From an uncultured Prevotella sp. (GTDB lineage Bacteria; Bacteroidota; Bacteroidia; Bacteroidales; Bacteroidaceae), in NCBI GenBank assembly GCA_947164965.1, contig CAMUYR010000033.1, positions 1 to 38,980 of the forward strand: DNA of 38,980 nt, read 5' to 3'. Positions 6,216 through 14,133 of the stretch are shown one piece after another. Below the pieces are notes generated by a model that was not told the origin of the DNA, did no database searches, and was given only the letters and a program-made list of their open reading frames with translations. How positions within the stretch are numbered: position 1 is the stretch's first letter; each line of letters begins with the position of its first letter. Both the position numbers and the translations under genes were made by a program.

Positions 6216-6837
6216 AATCACCTACCAAGTACGTACCTATCTGGAATGTGTTCAGATGGGTTGGGAAGAGTGGCAGCAGGCTATGAAAACTGCCATTCCC
6301 ATAGTGAAGAAGTATCGCCAGATGCTGGCCGAATTGAAAAAGCTGCCCGACGAGGCTGCCCGCAAGAAAGCAAAGCTGGCTGCCGATGCGGTGAAACGCA
6401 CCCTGCCTGGTGCATGTTTTCAGGTTGCCGAGTATGCCATAAGCACAGGCGATGACCCTCAGAAGAAATACAACTATGGCAAGTCTGGGCGTTGGCGCGA
6501 CATGCGCTATGCCTACCTCTCTGGTCTCGCTGTTATCGATGTGGACCATTGCGGCAATCCTCGTGAAGTGTTTGTGCGTCTGCAACAGGAGCATGACTTC
6601 AAGGAACTCGGCATCTTATTGGTCTATGTATCAGCATCAGAGGACGGGATGAAGATTGTGTTCAAGGCTGACCCTGAATATCCCCACAACCTGATTTGTC
6701 AGCAGTGGCAGATGGCAGAGCGTCTTGGCGTTTTGCAGTGGGTAGATGATGCCTGCAAAGACAGTAGCAGGCTTTCATTTCTGACTACGCCCGACGATGT
6801 GCTCTACTGCGATGAGAAAGAATTGTTTAACCATTAA
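6208..6837 (+). CDS. VirE N-terminal / BT4734-like domain protein (primase-like)
   Basis: The 209-aa protein matches the Bacteroidales VirE_N/BT4734-like family. Recognisable elements are DVDH at 111-114 (in GLAVIDVDHC), SASEDGMKIVF at 142-152 (family form SPSGxGLK) and DACKDSSRLSFL at 181-192. These resemble the three catalytic motifs of archaeo-eukaryotic primases, to which the family has been related. A primase or primase-polymerase role is therefore plausible but untested. Longer relatives fuse this domain to a helicase-like part. Here the helicase-like protein is separate, 11 nt downstream. An N-terminal helical segment of about 70 residues precedes the domain. Confidence 0.8.
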   Translation: MFRITYQVRTYLECVQMGWEEWQQAMKTAIPIVKKYRQMLAELKKLPDEAARKKAKLAADAVKRTLPGACFQVAEYAISTGDDPQKKYNYGKSGRWRDMRYAYLSGLAVIDVDHCGNPREVFVRLQQEHDFKELGILLVYVSASEDGMKIVFKADPEYPHNLICQQWQMAERLGVLQWVDDACKDSSRLSFLTTPDDVLYCDEKELFNH

Positions 6838-6848
6838 AGTGTTTTATT

Positions 6849-8762
6849 ATGGATAATAACATTGTAAGAACCGATTATGACTTGCAGCAAGGCGATCGCT
6901 ATCGCCTGCTGCCCAAGGGTGACTCGACACCCACCGACCCCAAGTGGCAGGAATATGACCGCCAGCTGAAAGAACAGCGCAAAGCCGGTCAGAACAATGC
7001 CATACAACTACAGCCCTCTTTTCAAGAGCAAGTGACCACATCGACACCACCTCCTCTCACACCCAAACAGGAGGTGCTGGCACGTGCCCTAAACGAGCTC
7101 TACAAGGAAGGCATCGAGGATGGCGACCACCACAAGACTTTCATGAGCGAGACGGCCGCATGGTTGCTCTTTGCTAACGACAACAATCAGGCAGAGGCAT
7201 TGAAGGTCGCCCTGAACCTGGACTACATCAAACAGTGGACTACACGAGAACCCAATGAGCTGGAGAACGTGTTGCGCACCGTAAGTCAGCGTCCGCTGAT
7301 AACCAAGCTGCCCAAGCGTCTCACCGACCTGATGCCTAAGTCCAGTGCCAGCGTAGCAGTTCAGATGTCGGCAAACAAGAACGCCGACCCTATGGCTGAC
7401 TTGCCCTTCGACCGCTGGGGTGACCAGATAGAGGGCTTCTTTGACGTGTACCCATGTCTGCGTGAGGTCTGCGAACCTCATCCCCGTCGACTGTGGCCTT
7501 TCCTGCTCTTTGCTTCTGCTGCGATGCTGGGAACGTGCATGGATTTGTGCTACTATTATTTCTACGCAAACGAGGGTGAGCGTCAGCGTCTGAACTACAT
7601 CATCTGGGGTGTAGGCGACCCCGCATCGGGCAAACATTGCCTGCAGCGTATTTGCGACCTGCTGCTGGCTCCAATCATCGCCGAGGGTGCCTTGGCCGAT
7701 GAGAGCACCAACGGATGGAAAGAATCCACAGACGCCAAGGGTGCTAACAAAGAGAAAGACCTTCGCCCAGCAATATTCAATCGCATGTTTGGATATCGAA
7801 GCAGTAATAGCGAATTCATCCGTTCAATGGCCAACTGCAAGGAGGAAGTGGATGGTGAGATGATGGGACGCCACATGGTAACATGTTCTTCGGAAAAAGA
7901 TGTGGAGATAGGCAAGGCAGGCAGTTGGATAAGCCGCTCCACAGCTGTTTTGCTCTCATTTCATGGGGAGTGGGATTCGCAACACTATTCTAACAAGCAG
8001 TCTGTATCAGGGCGTTATAGGGTATTTTGGAACCAAATTGAAACCTTTTGTCCCATAACGCTTCCAAAGCTCGTGAATGAAAGGAACGTAAATTCAGGCC
8101 TCGACACTCGTACCTGTACCATCCCAATGGGGCGTGACGATTTCAAAATCATGCCGCTGCGCCGCAAGGAGGATTCCAAAATCGATGCCTACAACGACAC
8201 GCTGAAGCAGTGGGCCTACAAGCTTGACCAGTGTCGCGGAGAACTGCCTCTATGGTCATTGGTGGAGCACGTTCACGAATGGCTCGACCAGCGACGTGCC
8301 ATTGCCGAGTTCAATGACGAAGATCGTGCGGACTGGTTACAACTCAAGAGAATTCCATATCACATGATCAACGTGTCTGCGCCGTGGCTGCACATGCGTC
8401 ATTGGCAAGAACGTGAATCTACAGGGACATATACCATCGATGCTACCGACATTGCACTGGCAGATTTAGTAGGTGATATTCAGTACCGAACACAACATTT
8501 CTGGTATTACGAACTGCATCGTCTCTACTACGACAATCAGTTGAAAGATGCCGCCCAGCAGCGTCGGCGCACGAATAAGTTCCAGGAGTGTTTCAGACTG
8601 CTGTCAGAGCAGTTCTCTACAGAACAGTTTGCCCAAACATTCGGCTATGCCAATAATCGCGCAGGGCAGAAAACCTTGCAGCGTCTGGAAGATGACAAAT
8701 GCATCGAGCGCACCATGCGTGGACATTATAAGAAGCTTGTTTCCGAACTTCCTATTATCTGA
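6849..8762 (+). CDS. DUF3987 family helicase/primase-associated protein
   Basis: The 637-aa protein belongs to the DUF3987 family, usually found next to or fused with VirE_N domains in Bacteroidales accessory islands. A P-loop-like segment GDPASGKH occurs at residues 256-263, with His where a canonical Walker A has Ser or Thr. The preceding hydrophobic strand LNYIIWGVG and the following RICDLLLAPI fit an ATPase core. The N-terminal 150 residues are polar and probably link to the primase-like partner. It is the last gene of the four-gene operon. Its stop is 2 bp before repeat copy C, and a hairpin follows at 8799-8829. Nucleic-acid unwinding is inferred from family context only. Confidence 0.8.
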   Translation: MDNNIVRTDYDLQQGDRYRLLPKGDSTPTDPKWQEYDRQLKEQRKAGQNNAIQLQPSFQEQVTTSTPPPLTPKQEVLARALNELYKEGIEDGDHHKTFMSETAAWLLFANDNNQAEALKVALNLDYIKQWTTREPNELENVLRTVSQRPLITKLPKRLTDLMPKSSASVAVQMSANKNADPMADLPFDRWGDQIEGFFDVYPCLREVCEPHPRRLWPFLLFASAAMLGTCMDLCYYYFYANEGERQRLNYIIWGVGDPASGKHCLQRICDLLLAPIIAEGALADESTNGWKESTDAKGANKEKDLRPAIFNRMFGYRSSNSEFIRSMANCKEEVDGEMMGRHMVTCSSEKDVEIGKAGSWISRSTAVLLSFHGEWDSQHYSNKQSVSGRYRVFWNQIETFCPITLPKLVNERNVNSGLDTRTCTIPMGRDDFKIMPLRRKEDSKIDAYNDTLKQWAYKLDQCRGELPLWSLVEHVHEWLDQRRAIAEFNDEDRADWLQLKRIPYHMINVSAPWLHMRHWQERESTGTYTIDATDIALADLVGDIQYRTQHFWYYELHRLYYDNQLKDAAQQRRRTNKFQECFRLLSEQFSTEQFAQTFGYANNRAGQKTLQRLEDDKCIERTMRGHYKKLVSELPII

Positions 8763-8764
8763 AT

Positions 8765-8800
8765 GCAGAAAGTAGGAAAGTAGGAAAGTGGACAAGAAGC
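8765..8800 (+). repeat. GGAAAGTA-type island repeat, copy C
   Basis: GAAAGTAG occurs twice, followed by GAAAGTGGAC, at 8767-8793, immediately after the DUF3987 stop codon. Twenty-six bases (TGTCCACTTTCC... on the minus strand) are identical to copy B in inverted orientation, and the block aligns with copy A in direct orientation. Confidence 0.75.
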
Positions 8801-8829
8801 ACCCTCATGTTGTTTAGGCATGAGGGTGC
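8799..8829 (+). terminator. Hairpin at the end of the DUF3987 operon
   Basis: A perfect 11-bp stem, GCACCCTCATG (8799-8809) with CATGAGGGTGC (8819-8829), has a 9-nt loop. Only a short T tract (GTTTG) follows, so it may be a weak intrinsic terminator or an RNA-stabilising structure. Confidence 0.6.
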
Positions 8830-8855
8830 GTTTGCATGCAGAAAACTCAAAAGGT

Positions 8856-8887
8856 TTTGTTTTTTGCTCGCTTATTCGTACCTTATG
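8856..8887 (+). promoter_or_regulatory. Degenerate promoter-like sequence without a gene
   Basis: TTTG at 8856-8859 is followed after 19 nt by TACCTTAT (8879-8886), one or two substitutions from TACCTTTG. No rightward gene starts downstream; the next gene points left. It may be a leftover promoter at the island boundary. Confidence 0.3.
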
Positions 8888-8935
8888 CGAAAAACTGTAT
8901 TTATCATAATGCTGATTGTTTTGAAATCCTCGTTC

Positions 8936-9553
8936 TTATTTTAGCTTAGGTAATGACAGATGGTATCGGACGGCCAAAAATCGGATAAAACACGTTAAGA
9001 GGAATGAAATAATGACTGTTGCTTCTATTGGTGTTCCAATATCGTCAAGAAGCCAATATATAATTCCTCCTGCTACTGCTGCCATTGCGTAGATTTCTCT
9101 TTGGAAAATGACTGGCTCATTATTTAGAAGAACATCACGAATGACGCCACCAGCTGAACCCGTTATACAGCCCATAATGATACAAACCCAATATGGTTGT
9201 CCGAAAAGCAGCGATTTTTGAATGCCAGCAATCGTGAAAAGTGCAAGGCCTAATGTATCGAATACAAACCACGTATTTCTGAGACCTTCCATGTGTTTGG
9301 CGAAAATAATGACGAAAATAAGAGCCAATGCCGTACAGATCATATAAAAAGGATTCGTCATCCAGAAAGGCGTTGCACCAAGCATGACATCGCGAATAGT
9401 TCCGCCACCGATAGCAACAGCAATACCGCATACGTATCCCCCAAACCAGTCGAAATGTTTAGCAGCAGCATGTCGAATGCCAGAAATGGCAAAAGCGAAA
9501 GTACCCAAAAACTCTATCACCTGGGTGACTATTTCATTATATTCCATATTCAA
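8936..9553 (-). CDS. TRIC/UPF0126 family cation channel protein
   Basis: The 205-aa membrane protein consists of two similar halves of the UPF0126 (YicG/TRIC) type, each with three helices and a glycine-rich motif: AVAIGGGTIRDVMLG in the first and TGSAGGVIRDVLLN in the second. A seventh helix ends near the C-terminus. Prokaryotic TRIC homologues form trimeric monovalent cation channels in the inner membrane. The physiological role here is unknown. The gene lies 40 nt downstream of rarA on the same strand and may share its promoter. Confidence 0.88.
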   Translation of the reverse strand: MNMEYNEIVTQVIEFLGTFAFAISGIRHAAAKHFDWFGGYVCGIAVAIGGGTIRDVMLGATPFWMTNPFYMICTALALIFVIIFAKHMEGLRNTWFVFDTLGLALFTIAGIQKSLLFGQPYWVCIIMGCITGSAGGVIRDVLLNNEPVIFQREIYAMAAVAGGIIYWLLDDIGTPIEATVIISFLLTCFIRFLAVRYHLSLPKLK

Positions 9554-9593
9554 ATACTATCTCTATTTATCATAATATACCAAAACGGTCTTA

Positions 9594-10871
9594 TTATTTA
9601 TCTTCAAATCGTTTTCCCCAACATTGAATCATCCGTTCGTATAGCTTCTGTTCTGAAGGAGAATGCTGAGCATGCCACAAACGCTCTTGTTGCAGAGCAT
9701 CCGGCATATACTGCTGAGGTGTGAAATTGCCTGGAAAATCGTGTGGATAACGATAGCCGTCGCTATAGCCCAGATCCTTCATTAGTGTAGTTGGCGCATT
9801 GCGAAGATGCAATGGAACAGGCTGATTACCAGTCTGTTTTACCAATCCTAAAGCATCGTTAATGCCCATATATGCAGAATTACTCTTGGGCGATGTAGCC
9901 AGATAGACAGCACATTCTGCTAATGGGATGCGCCCTTCTGGCCATCCTATTTTCATCACAGCATCAAAAGCAGCATTAGCCAAAAGTAAAGCGTTAGGAT
10001 TAGCAAGTCCTATATCTTCAGCTGCAGAAATCACCAGACGGCGGGCAATAAACTCAGGCGCTTCCCCACCCTCTATCATACGAGCCATCCAATAAAGCGC
10101 TGCATCAGGGTCAGACCCTCTGATAGACTTGATAAAAGCCGAAATGATGTCATAATGCATTTCGCCATCTTTGTCGTAAGCCAGAGGATTCTGTTGGAGA
10201 CATTGTTCTACAAAGGAATCGGTAATAACAATGGTTTCACTACCAGCTGTTTCAACTACTAATTCAAGAATATTCAGCAACTTACGTGCATCGCCACCGC
10301 TAAATCTCATCAGAGCTCCCGTCTCTTGGAGTTCAATGTTTTTCTCACGAAGATAGATATCCTTTGTCAGTGCTCGTTGCAGGAGTTCCTCTAAATCGGA
10401 TTTTTCCAGCGATTTTAAGACATACAATTGGCATCGCGACAACAAGGGACGTATGACCTCGAACGAAGGATTCTCTGTAGTAGCACCAATGAGAGTAACA
10501 ATACCCTTTTCGACTGCACCTAACAATGAGTCCTGCTGTGATTTGGAGAATCGATGAATCTCATCTATAAATAAAATAGGTGAAGCTTCATTGAAAAAAC
10601 GGCCCTTCTGAGCTCTTTCTATCACGTCTCTGACGTCTTTGACGCCACTTGTCACAGCAGACAATGTAAAGAAAGGCGTTTCCAACTTGTTGGCTATAAT
10701 CTGAGCCAGCGTCGTTTTCCCTACGCCTGGAGGTCCCCACAGAATAAACGACGAAATACGTCCTGCGTCAATCATTTTACGCAGTACTGCTCCCTCGCCA
10801 ACCAGATGTTTCTGCCCAATGTAATCGTCCAACGTTTTGGGCCGAAGTCGTTCCGCTAATGGTTCTGTCAT
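9594..10871 (-). CDS. rarA: RarA/MgsA replication-associated AAA+ ATPase
   Basis: The 425-aa product begins MTEPLAERLRPKTLDDYIG. It has Walker A GPPGVGKT (46-53), Walker B LFIDEIH (Asp103-Glu104), sensor-1 region GATTENPSFEV, and the C-terminal MgsA/WRNIP1 tetramerisation region including YPHDFPGNF. RarA acts at stalled replication forks and works with recombination proteins. A start at 10898 is rejected because the promoter -7 box TATCTTTG (10888-10895, minus strand) overlaps it. The ATG at 10871 lies 16 nt after that box. Confidence 0.93.
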   Translation of the reverse strand: MTEPLAERLRPKTLDDYIGQKHLVGEGAVLRKMIDAGRISSFILWGPPGVGKTTLAQIIANKLETPFFTLSAVTSGVKDVRDVIERAQKGRFFNEASPILFIDEIHRFSKSQQDSLLGAVEKGIVTLIGATTENPSFEVIRPLLSRCQLYVLKSLEKSDLEELLQRALTKDIYLREKNIELQETGALMRFSGGDARKLLNILELVVETAGSETIVITDSFVEQCLQQNPLAYDKDGEMHYDIISAFIKSIRGSDPDAALYWMARMIEGGEAPEFIARRLVISAAEDIGLANPNALLLANAAFDAVMKIGWPEGRIPLAECAVYLATSPKSNSAYMGINDALGLVKQTGNQPVPLHLRNAPTTLMKDLGYSDGYRYPHDFPGNFTPQQYMPDALQQERLWHAQHSPSEQKLYERMIQCWGKRFEDK

Positions 10872-10887
10872 ACCTTGAATTTTAGTG

Positions 10888-10919
10888 CAAAGATACAAAT
10901 TAGTCGGCTAAAAACCAAA
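10888..10919 (-). promoter_or_regulatory. Promoter of rarA
   Basis: On the minus strand TTTG (10916-10919) and TATCTTTG (10888-10895) are 20 nt apart. It decides the rarA start at 10871. Confidence 0.7.
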
Positions 10920-10944
10920 AATATTAAAAATTTCTCTCCAAAAA

Positions 10945-10976
10945 CTTGTAAATAGTAAATAAAGTATGTACATTTG
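10945..10976 (+). promoter_or_regulatory. Promoter of the acidic-tail protein gene
   Basis: CTTG (10945-10948, one mismatch to TTTG) and TACATTTG (10969-10976) are 20 nt apart, 31 bp before the start at 11008. It is divergent from the rarA promoter. Confidence 0.55.
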
Positions 10977-11007
10977 CAGAGAAATAAGCAAATTATAGCA
11001 AGAAAAT

Positions 11008-11838
11008 ATGAAAAAAGACAAAGAAACAACAAAAGAATCATCCAGCAAGACGCTGAGTCTGAAGACTTTGAACAAGAGTTCTGTATGGGACGTACAGGAA
11101 AACGACATCTTCCGCATGATGGAAGCAGCAGAGAAGGATGCCGAGCTCAAAGATAGCCTGCGTCATTTTGCTGATATTATTCGTAGTGCCTTTATGATTG
11201 AAGAAATCAAGGACGACAGTAAACTTGTTCAGGACAAATACATCAAGCAGGGTTACAAGATCGGCTCTATCAAGCTGAACGAGAATGCGCACATGACTTG
11301 GGCCATCAAGAAACGTGCCATTACCCGTGTTACTGATCTTACTTACGAGAATATCCGTCACATTTCAGCGGCTAAGCTGATGGAGGTGCTGGATCGCAAC
11401 TTCGGAGGTGGCTGGGATTCGCTTTCTCAGTCTATTCAGGATATTATTGAGAGTGGCTTTGATATTTCCACTACAACCCTTCCCAAGGATCGTCTACACA
11501 AGAAGGGTGGCATGTATGAGAAAAAGATTGCCGACGGTTATGAGGTGCTGGAAGTAGCAAAAGGCACATGGGTCGAGGCTATCTTTGCCAAGCTCAAGCC
11601 TGAAACCCTTAAGCCGCGTATGAAGTTCGACGAACCTAAGGACGACGAAGAAGAGGAAGACGAGGATGCTGACGTTGAAATCATCGACGATTACAACAAG
11701 CCCGATGAGGATGATGTAGAGTTGGAAGGCCCCAACGATGACGATATAACAGAAGACAACTATCGCACCACGTTCGAAATTGGCGAAGTAGACGACGAGG
11801 ATGCAGAGAGTCTTTCCGACTATATTGCCGACGAGTAA
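11008..11838 (+). CDS. Conserved-looking unknown protein with long acidic tail
   Basis: The 276-aa cytoplasmic protein is not recognised. Residues 1-25 are Lys/Ser/Thr-rich. A middle section of about 170 residues looks folded (for example DSLRHFADIIRSAFMIEEIK and AAKLMEVLDRNFGGGWDSL). From about residue 208 to the end it is extremely acidic (runs such as DDEEEEDEDADVE) and probably disordered. Such tails can mimic nucleic acids or bind basic proteins. The gene is 62 nt upstream of the pyrophosphatase gene on the same strand and may be co-transcribed. Confidence 0.7.
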   Translation: MKKDKETTKESSSKTLSLKTLNKSSVWDVQENDIFRMMEAAEKDAELKDSLRHFADIIRSAFMIEEIKDDSKLVQDKYIKQGYKIGSIKLNENAHMTWAIKKRAITRVTDLTYENIRHISAAKLMEVLDRNFGGGWDSLSQSIQDIIESGFDISTTTLPKDRLHKKGGMYEKKIADGYEVLEVAKGTWVEAIFAKLKPETLKPRMKFDEPKDDEEEEDEDADVEIIDDYNKPDEDDVELEGPNDDDITEDNYRTTFEIGEVDDEDAESLSDYIADE

Positions 11839-11900
11839 GAAGCCTCCCCTACTCTCTTAAAGACAATGATTTCCATTAACTTAAATCTATAACTCTTTTT

Positions 11901-14087
11901 ATGAACATTCCAAGTGTATTCTGGCTCGTGCCCATCGCCTCAATCGTGGCTTTGGGCATGGCTTGGTTTTTCTTCACTCAGATGATGAAGGAAGACGAGG
12001 GAACGCCCCGCATGAAGGAGATTGCCCTCTACGTGAGAAAAGGTGCTATGGCTTATCTGTGGCAACAGTACAAGGTCGTTGGCATCGTGTTTGCCGTGCT
12101 TTGTGCGCTGTTTGCATTCATGGCCTACGGACTGAACGTCCAGAACCCGTGGGTTCCATTTGCCTTCCTGACGGGTGGTCTCTTCTCCGGTCTGGCAGGC
12201 TTCTTCGGCATGAAGACCGCCACTTATGCTTCAGCCCGTACAGCTAATGCAGCTCGCAAGAGTCTGGATGGTGGTTTGAAGGTGGCTTTCCGTTCTGGTG
12301 CCGTCATGGGTCTCACGGTGGTAGGTCTTGGTTTGCTTGACATTGCCATTTGGTTTATTGCGCTGAATGGTTTGACAGACGATTCGCTTATCACCATTAC
12401 TACAACTATGCTGACCTTTGGTATGGGTGCCTCTACACAGGCCCTCTTTGCACGTGTTGGTGGTGGTATCTATACGAAAGCTGCCGATGTGGGTGCTGAT
12501 ATCGTAGGAAAGGTAGAAGCCGACATTCCTGAGGACGACCCACGCAATCCTGCTACCATCGCTGATAATGTTGGTGATAACGTTGGCGACGTGGCTGGTA
12601 TGGGTGCCGACCTTTACGAGTCGTATTGCGGTTCAGTGCTCAGTACTGCTGCGCTTGGTGCTGCGGCCTTTAGTGTTGCTGGTCTTGACATCCAGTTGAA
12701 GGCTGTCATTGCGCCGATGTTGATTGCTGCCGTAGGTGTCTTCCTGTCGTTGTTCGGCATCTTCCTCGTTCGTACTAAGGAAGGCGCAACCATGAAGGAC
12801 CTGCTGCGCTCTTTGTCGCTGGGTACCAATGTCAGTGCCATTCTGATTGCCATTGCCACATTCGCCATCCTTTATTTCCTGGGTATTGAGAATTGGCTTG
12901 GTCTCTCGTTCTCCGTCATCAGCGGTCTTGCAGCAGGAGTCATCATCGGACAGGCAACAGAATACTACACTTCGCATAGCTACAAACCGACTCAGAAGAT
13001 TTCAGAGGCAGGTCTTACCGGTTCTGCTACTGTTATTATAAAAGGTATAGGAACGGGTATGATTTCAACCTGCATTCCTGTTATCACCATTGGTGTAGCT
13101 ATCATTCTCAGCTTTGGTTTTGCCAATGGTTTCGACCTCAGCATGTCGTCTGAAAGTCTCGCTCATGGCCTGTATGGTATTGGTATTGCTGCTGTTGGAA
13201 TGCTTTCTACGTTGGGCATCACGCTTGCAACTGATGCTTACGGACCTATTGCAGACAACGCAGGAGGTAATGCCGAGATGAGTGAGCTGGGCGAAGAAGT
13301 ACGTCATCGCACAGACGCCCTTGATGCACTGGGTAATACTACAGCTGCTACGGGTAAAGGCTTTGCTATTGGTTCAGCTGCGCTCACAGCTCTCGCTTTG
13401 TTGGCTTCATATATTGAGGAAATCAAGATCGCGATGGAGCGTGCTGGTGTCATGATGGAAAATGTGAAGGGTGAAGTCATCAGTGCTTCTGCCGCTACTA
13501 TTCCAGACTTCATGAACTACTTCCAGGTTAACCTCATGAATCCTAAAGTGCTCGTAGGTGCATTCATCGGCGCTATGGCAGCATTCCTTTTCTGCGGACT
13601 CACTATGGAGGCTGTGGGCCGTGCAGCCCAGAAGATGGTTGAGGAAGTTCGTCGTCAGTTTAAGGAGATTCCTGGTATTCTTGAGGGTACTGGTACGCCT
13701 GATTACGGCTCATGCGTAGAGATTTCTACGCGTGCTGCTCAGCGTGAGATGATTTTCCCATCGTTGTTGGCTATTGCTATCCCCATCATAGTGGGTTGCG
13801 TCTTGGGTGTTGCTGGTGTCTTAGGACTTCTTGTTGGTGGCTTGGCCGGTGGCTTCACTTTGGCAGTATTTATGGCAAATGCTGGCGGTGCTTGGGATAA
13901 TGCCAAGAAGATGGTCGAAGAAGGCAACTTTGGTGGCAAGGGCTCGTTCGCTCATAAGGCTACCATCGTGGGCGATACTGTCGGCGATCCTTTTAAAGAT
14001 ACCTCTGGTCCTTCGCTGAACATCCTTATCAAGCTCATGTCAATGGTCAGCATCGTAATGGCAGGACTTACAGTTCTATTCATCTAG
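11901..14087 (+). CDS. hppA: Membrane-bound ion-translocating pyrophosphatase
   Basis: The 728-aa integral membrane protein couples pyrophosphate hydrolysis to H+ and/or Na+ export. The catalytic signature is present: [18 protein letters not shown] near residue 187, then [20 protein letters not shown] near 210, and a C-terminal [15 protein letters not shown]. At 478-486 the protein reads GNTTAATGK. Alanine after GNTT (482) marks the K+-dependent subgroup, where K+-independent enzymes have lysine. That subgroup includes Na+- and Na+/H+-pumping enzymes known in Bacteroides, but ion choice cannot be settled by eye. About 16 membrane helices are expected. It lies 46 nt upstream of the Dcu transporter gene. 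Confidence 0.95.
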   Translation: MNIPSVFWLVPIASIVALGMAWFFFTQMMKEDEGTPRMKEIALYVRKGAMAYLWQQYKVVGIVFAVLCALFAFMAYGLNVQNPWVPFAFLTGGLFSGLAGFFGMKTATYASARTANAARKSLDGGLKVAFRSGAVMGLTVVGLGLLDIAIWFIALNGLTDDSLITITTTMLTFGMGASTQALFARVGGGIYTKAADVGADIVGKVEADIPEDDPRNPATIADNVGDNVGDVAGMGADLYESYCGSVLSTAALGAAAFSVAGLDIQLKAVIAPMLIAAVGVFLSLFGIFLVRTKEGATMKDLLRSLSLGTNVSAILIAIATFAILYFLGIENWLGLSFSVISGLAAGVIIGQATEYYTSHSYKPTQKISEAGLTGSATVIIKGIGTGMISTCIPVITIGVAIILSFGFANGFDLSMSSESLAHGLYGIGIAAVGMLSTLGITLATDAYGPIADNAGGNAEMSELGEEVRHRTDALDALGNTTAATGKGFAIGSAALTALALLASYIEEIKIAMERAGVMMENVKGEVISASAATIPDFMNYFQVNLMNPKVLVGAFIGAMAAFLFCGLTMEAVGRAAQKMVEEVRRQFKEIPGILEGTGTPDYGSCVEISTRAAQREMIFPSLLAIAIPIIVGCVLGVAGVLGLLVGGLAGGFTLAVFMANAGGAWDNAKKMVEEGNFGGKGSFAHKATIVGDTVGDPFKDTSGPSLNILIKLMSMVSIVMAGLTVLFI

Positions 14088-14133
14088 CAACTACATTTAA
14101 ACTATTAATAACTAAACACAAAAAAAGAAAAGT

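Noticed and set aside
7089..7637. 182-aa leftward frame opposite the DUF3987 gene
   Set aside because: It is antisense to an in-operon gene with recognised family features. No independent motif or promoter is visible.
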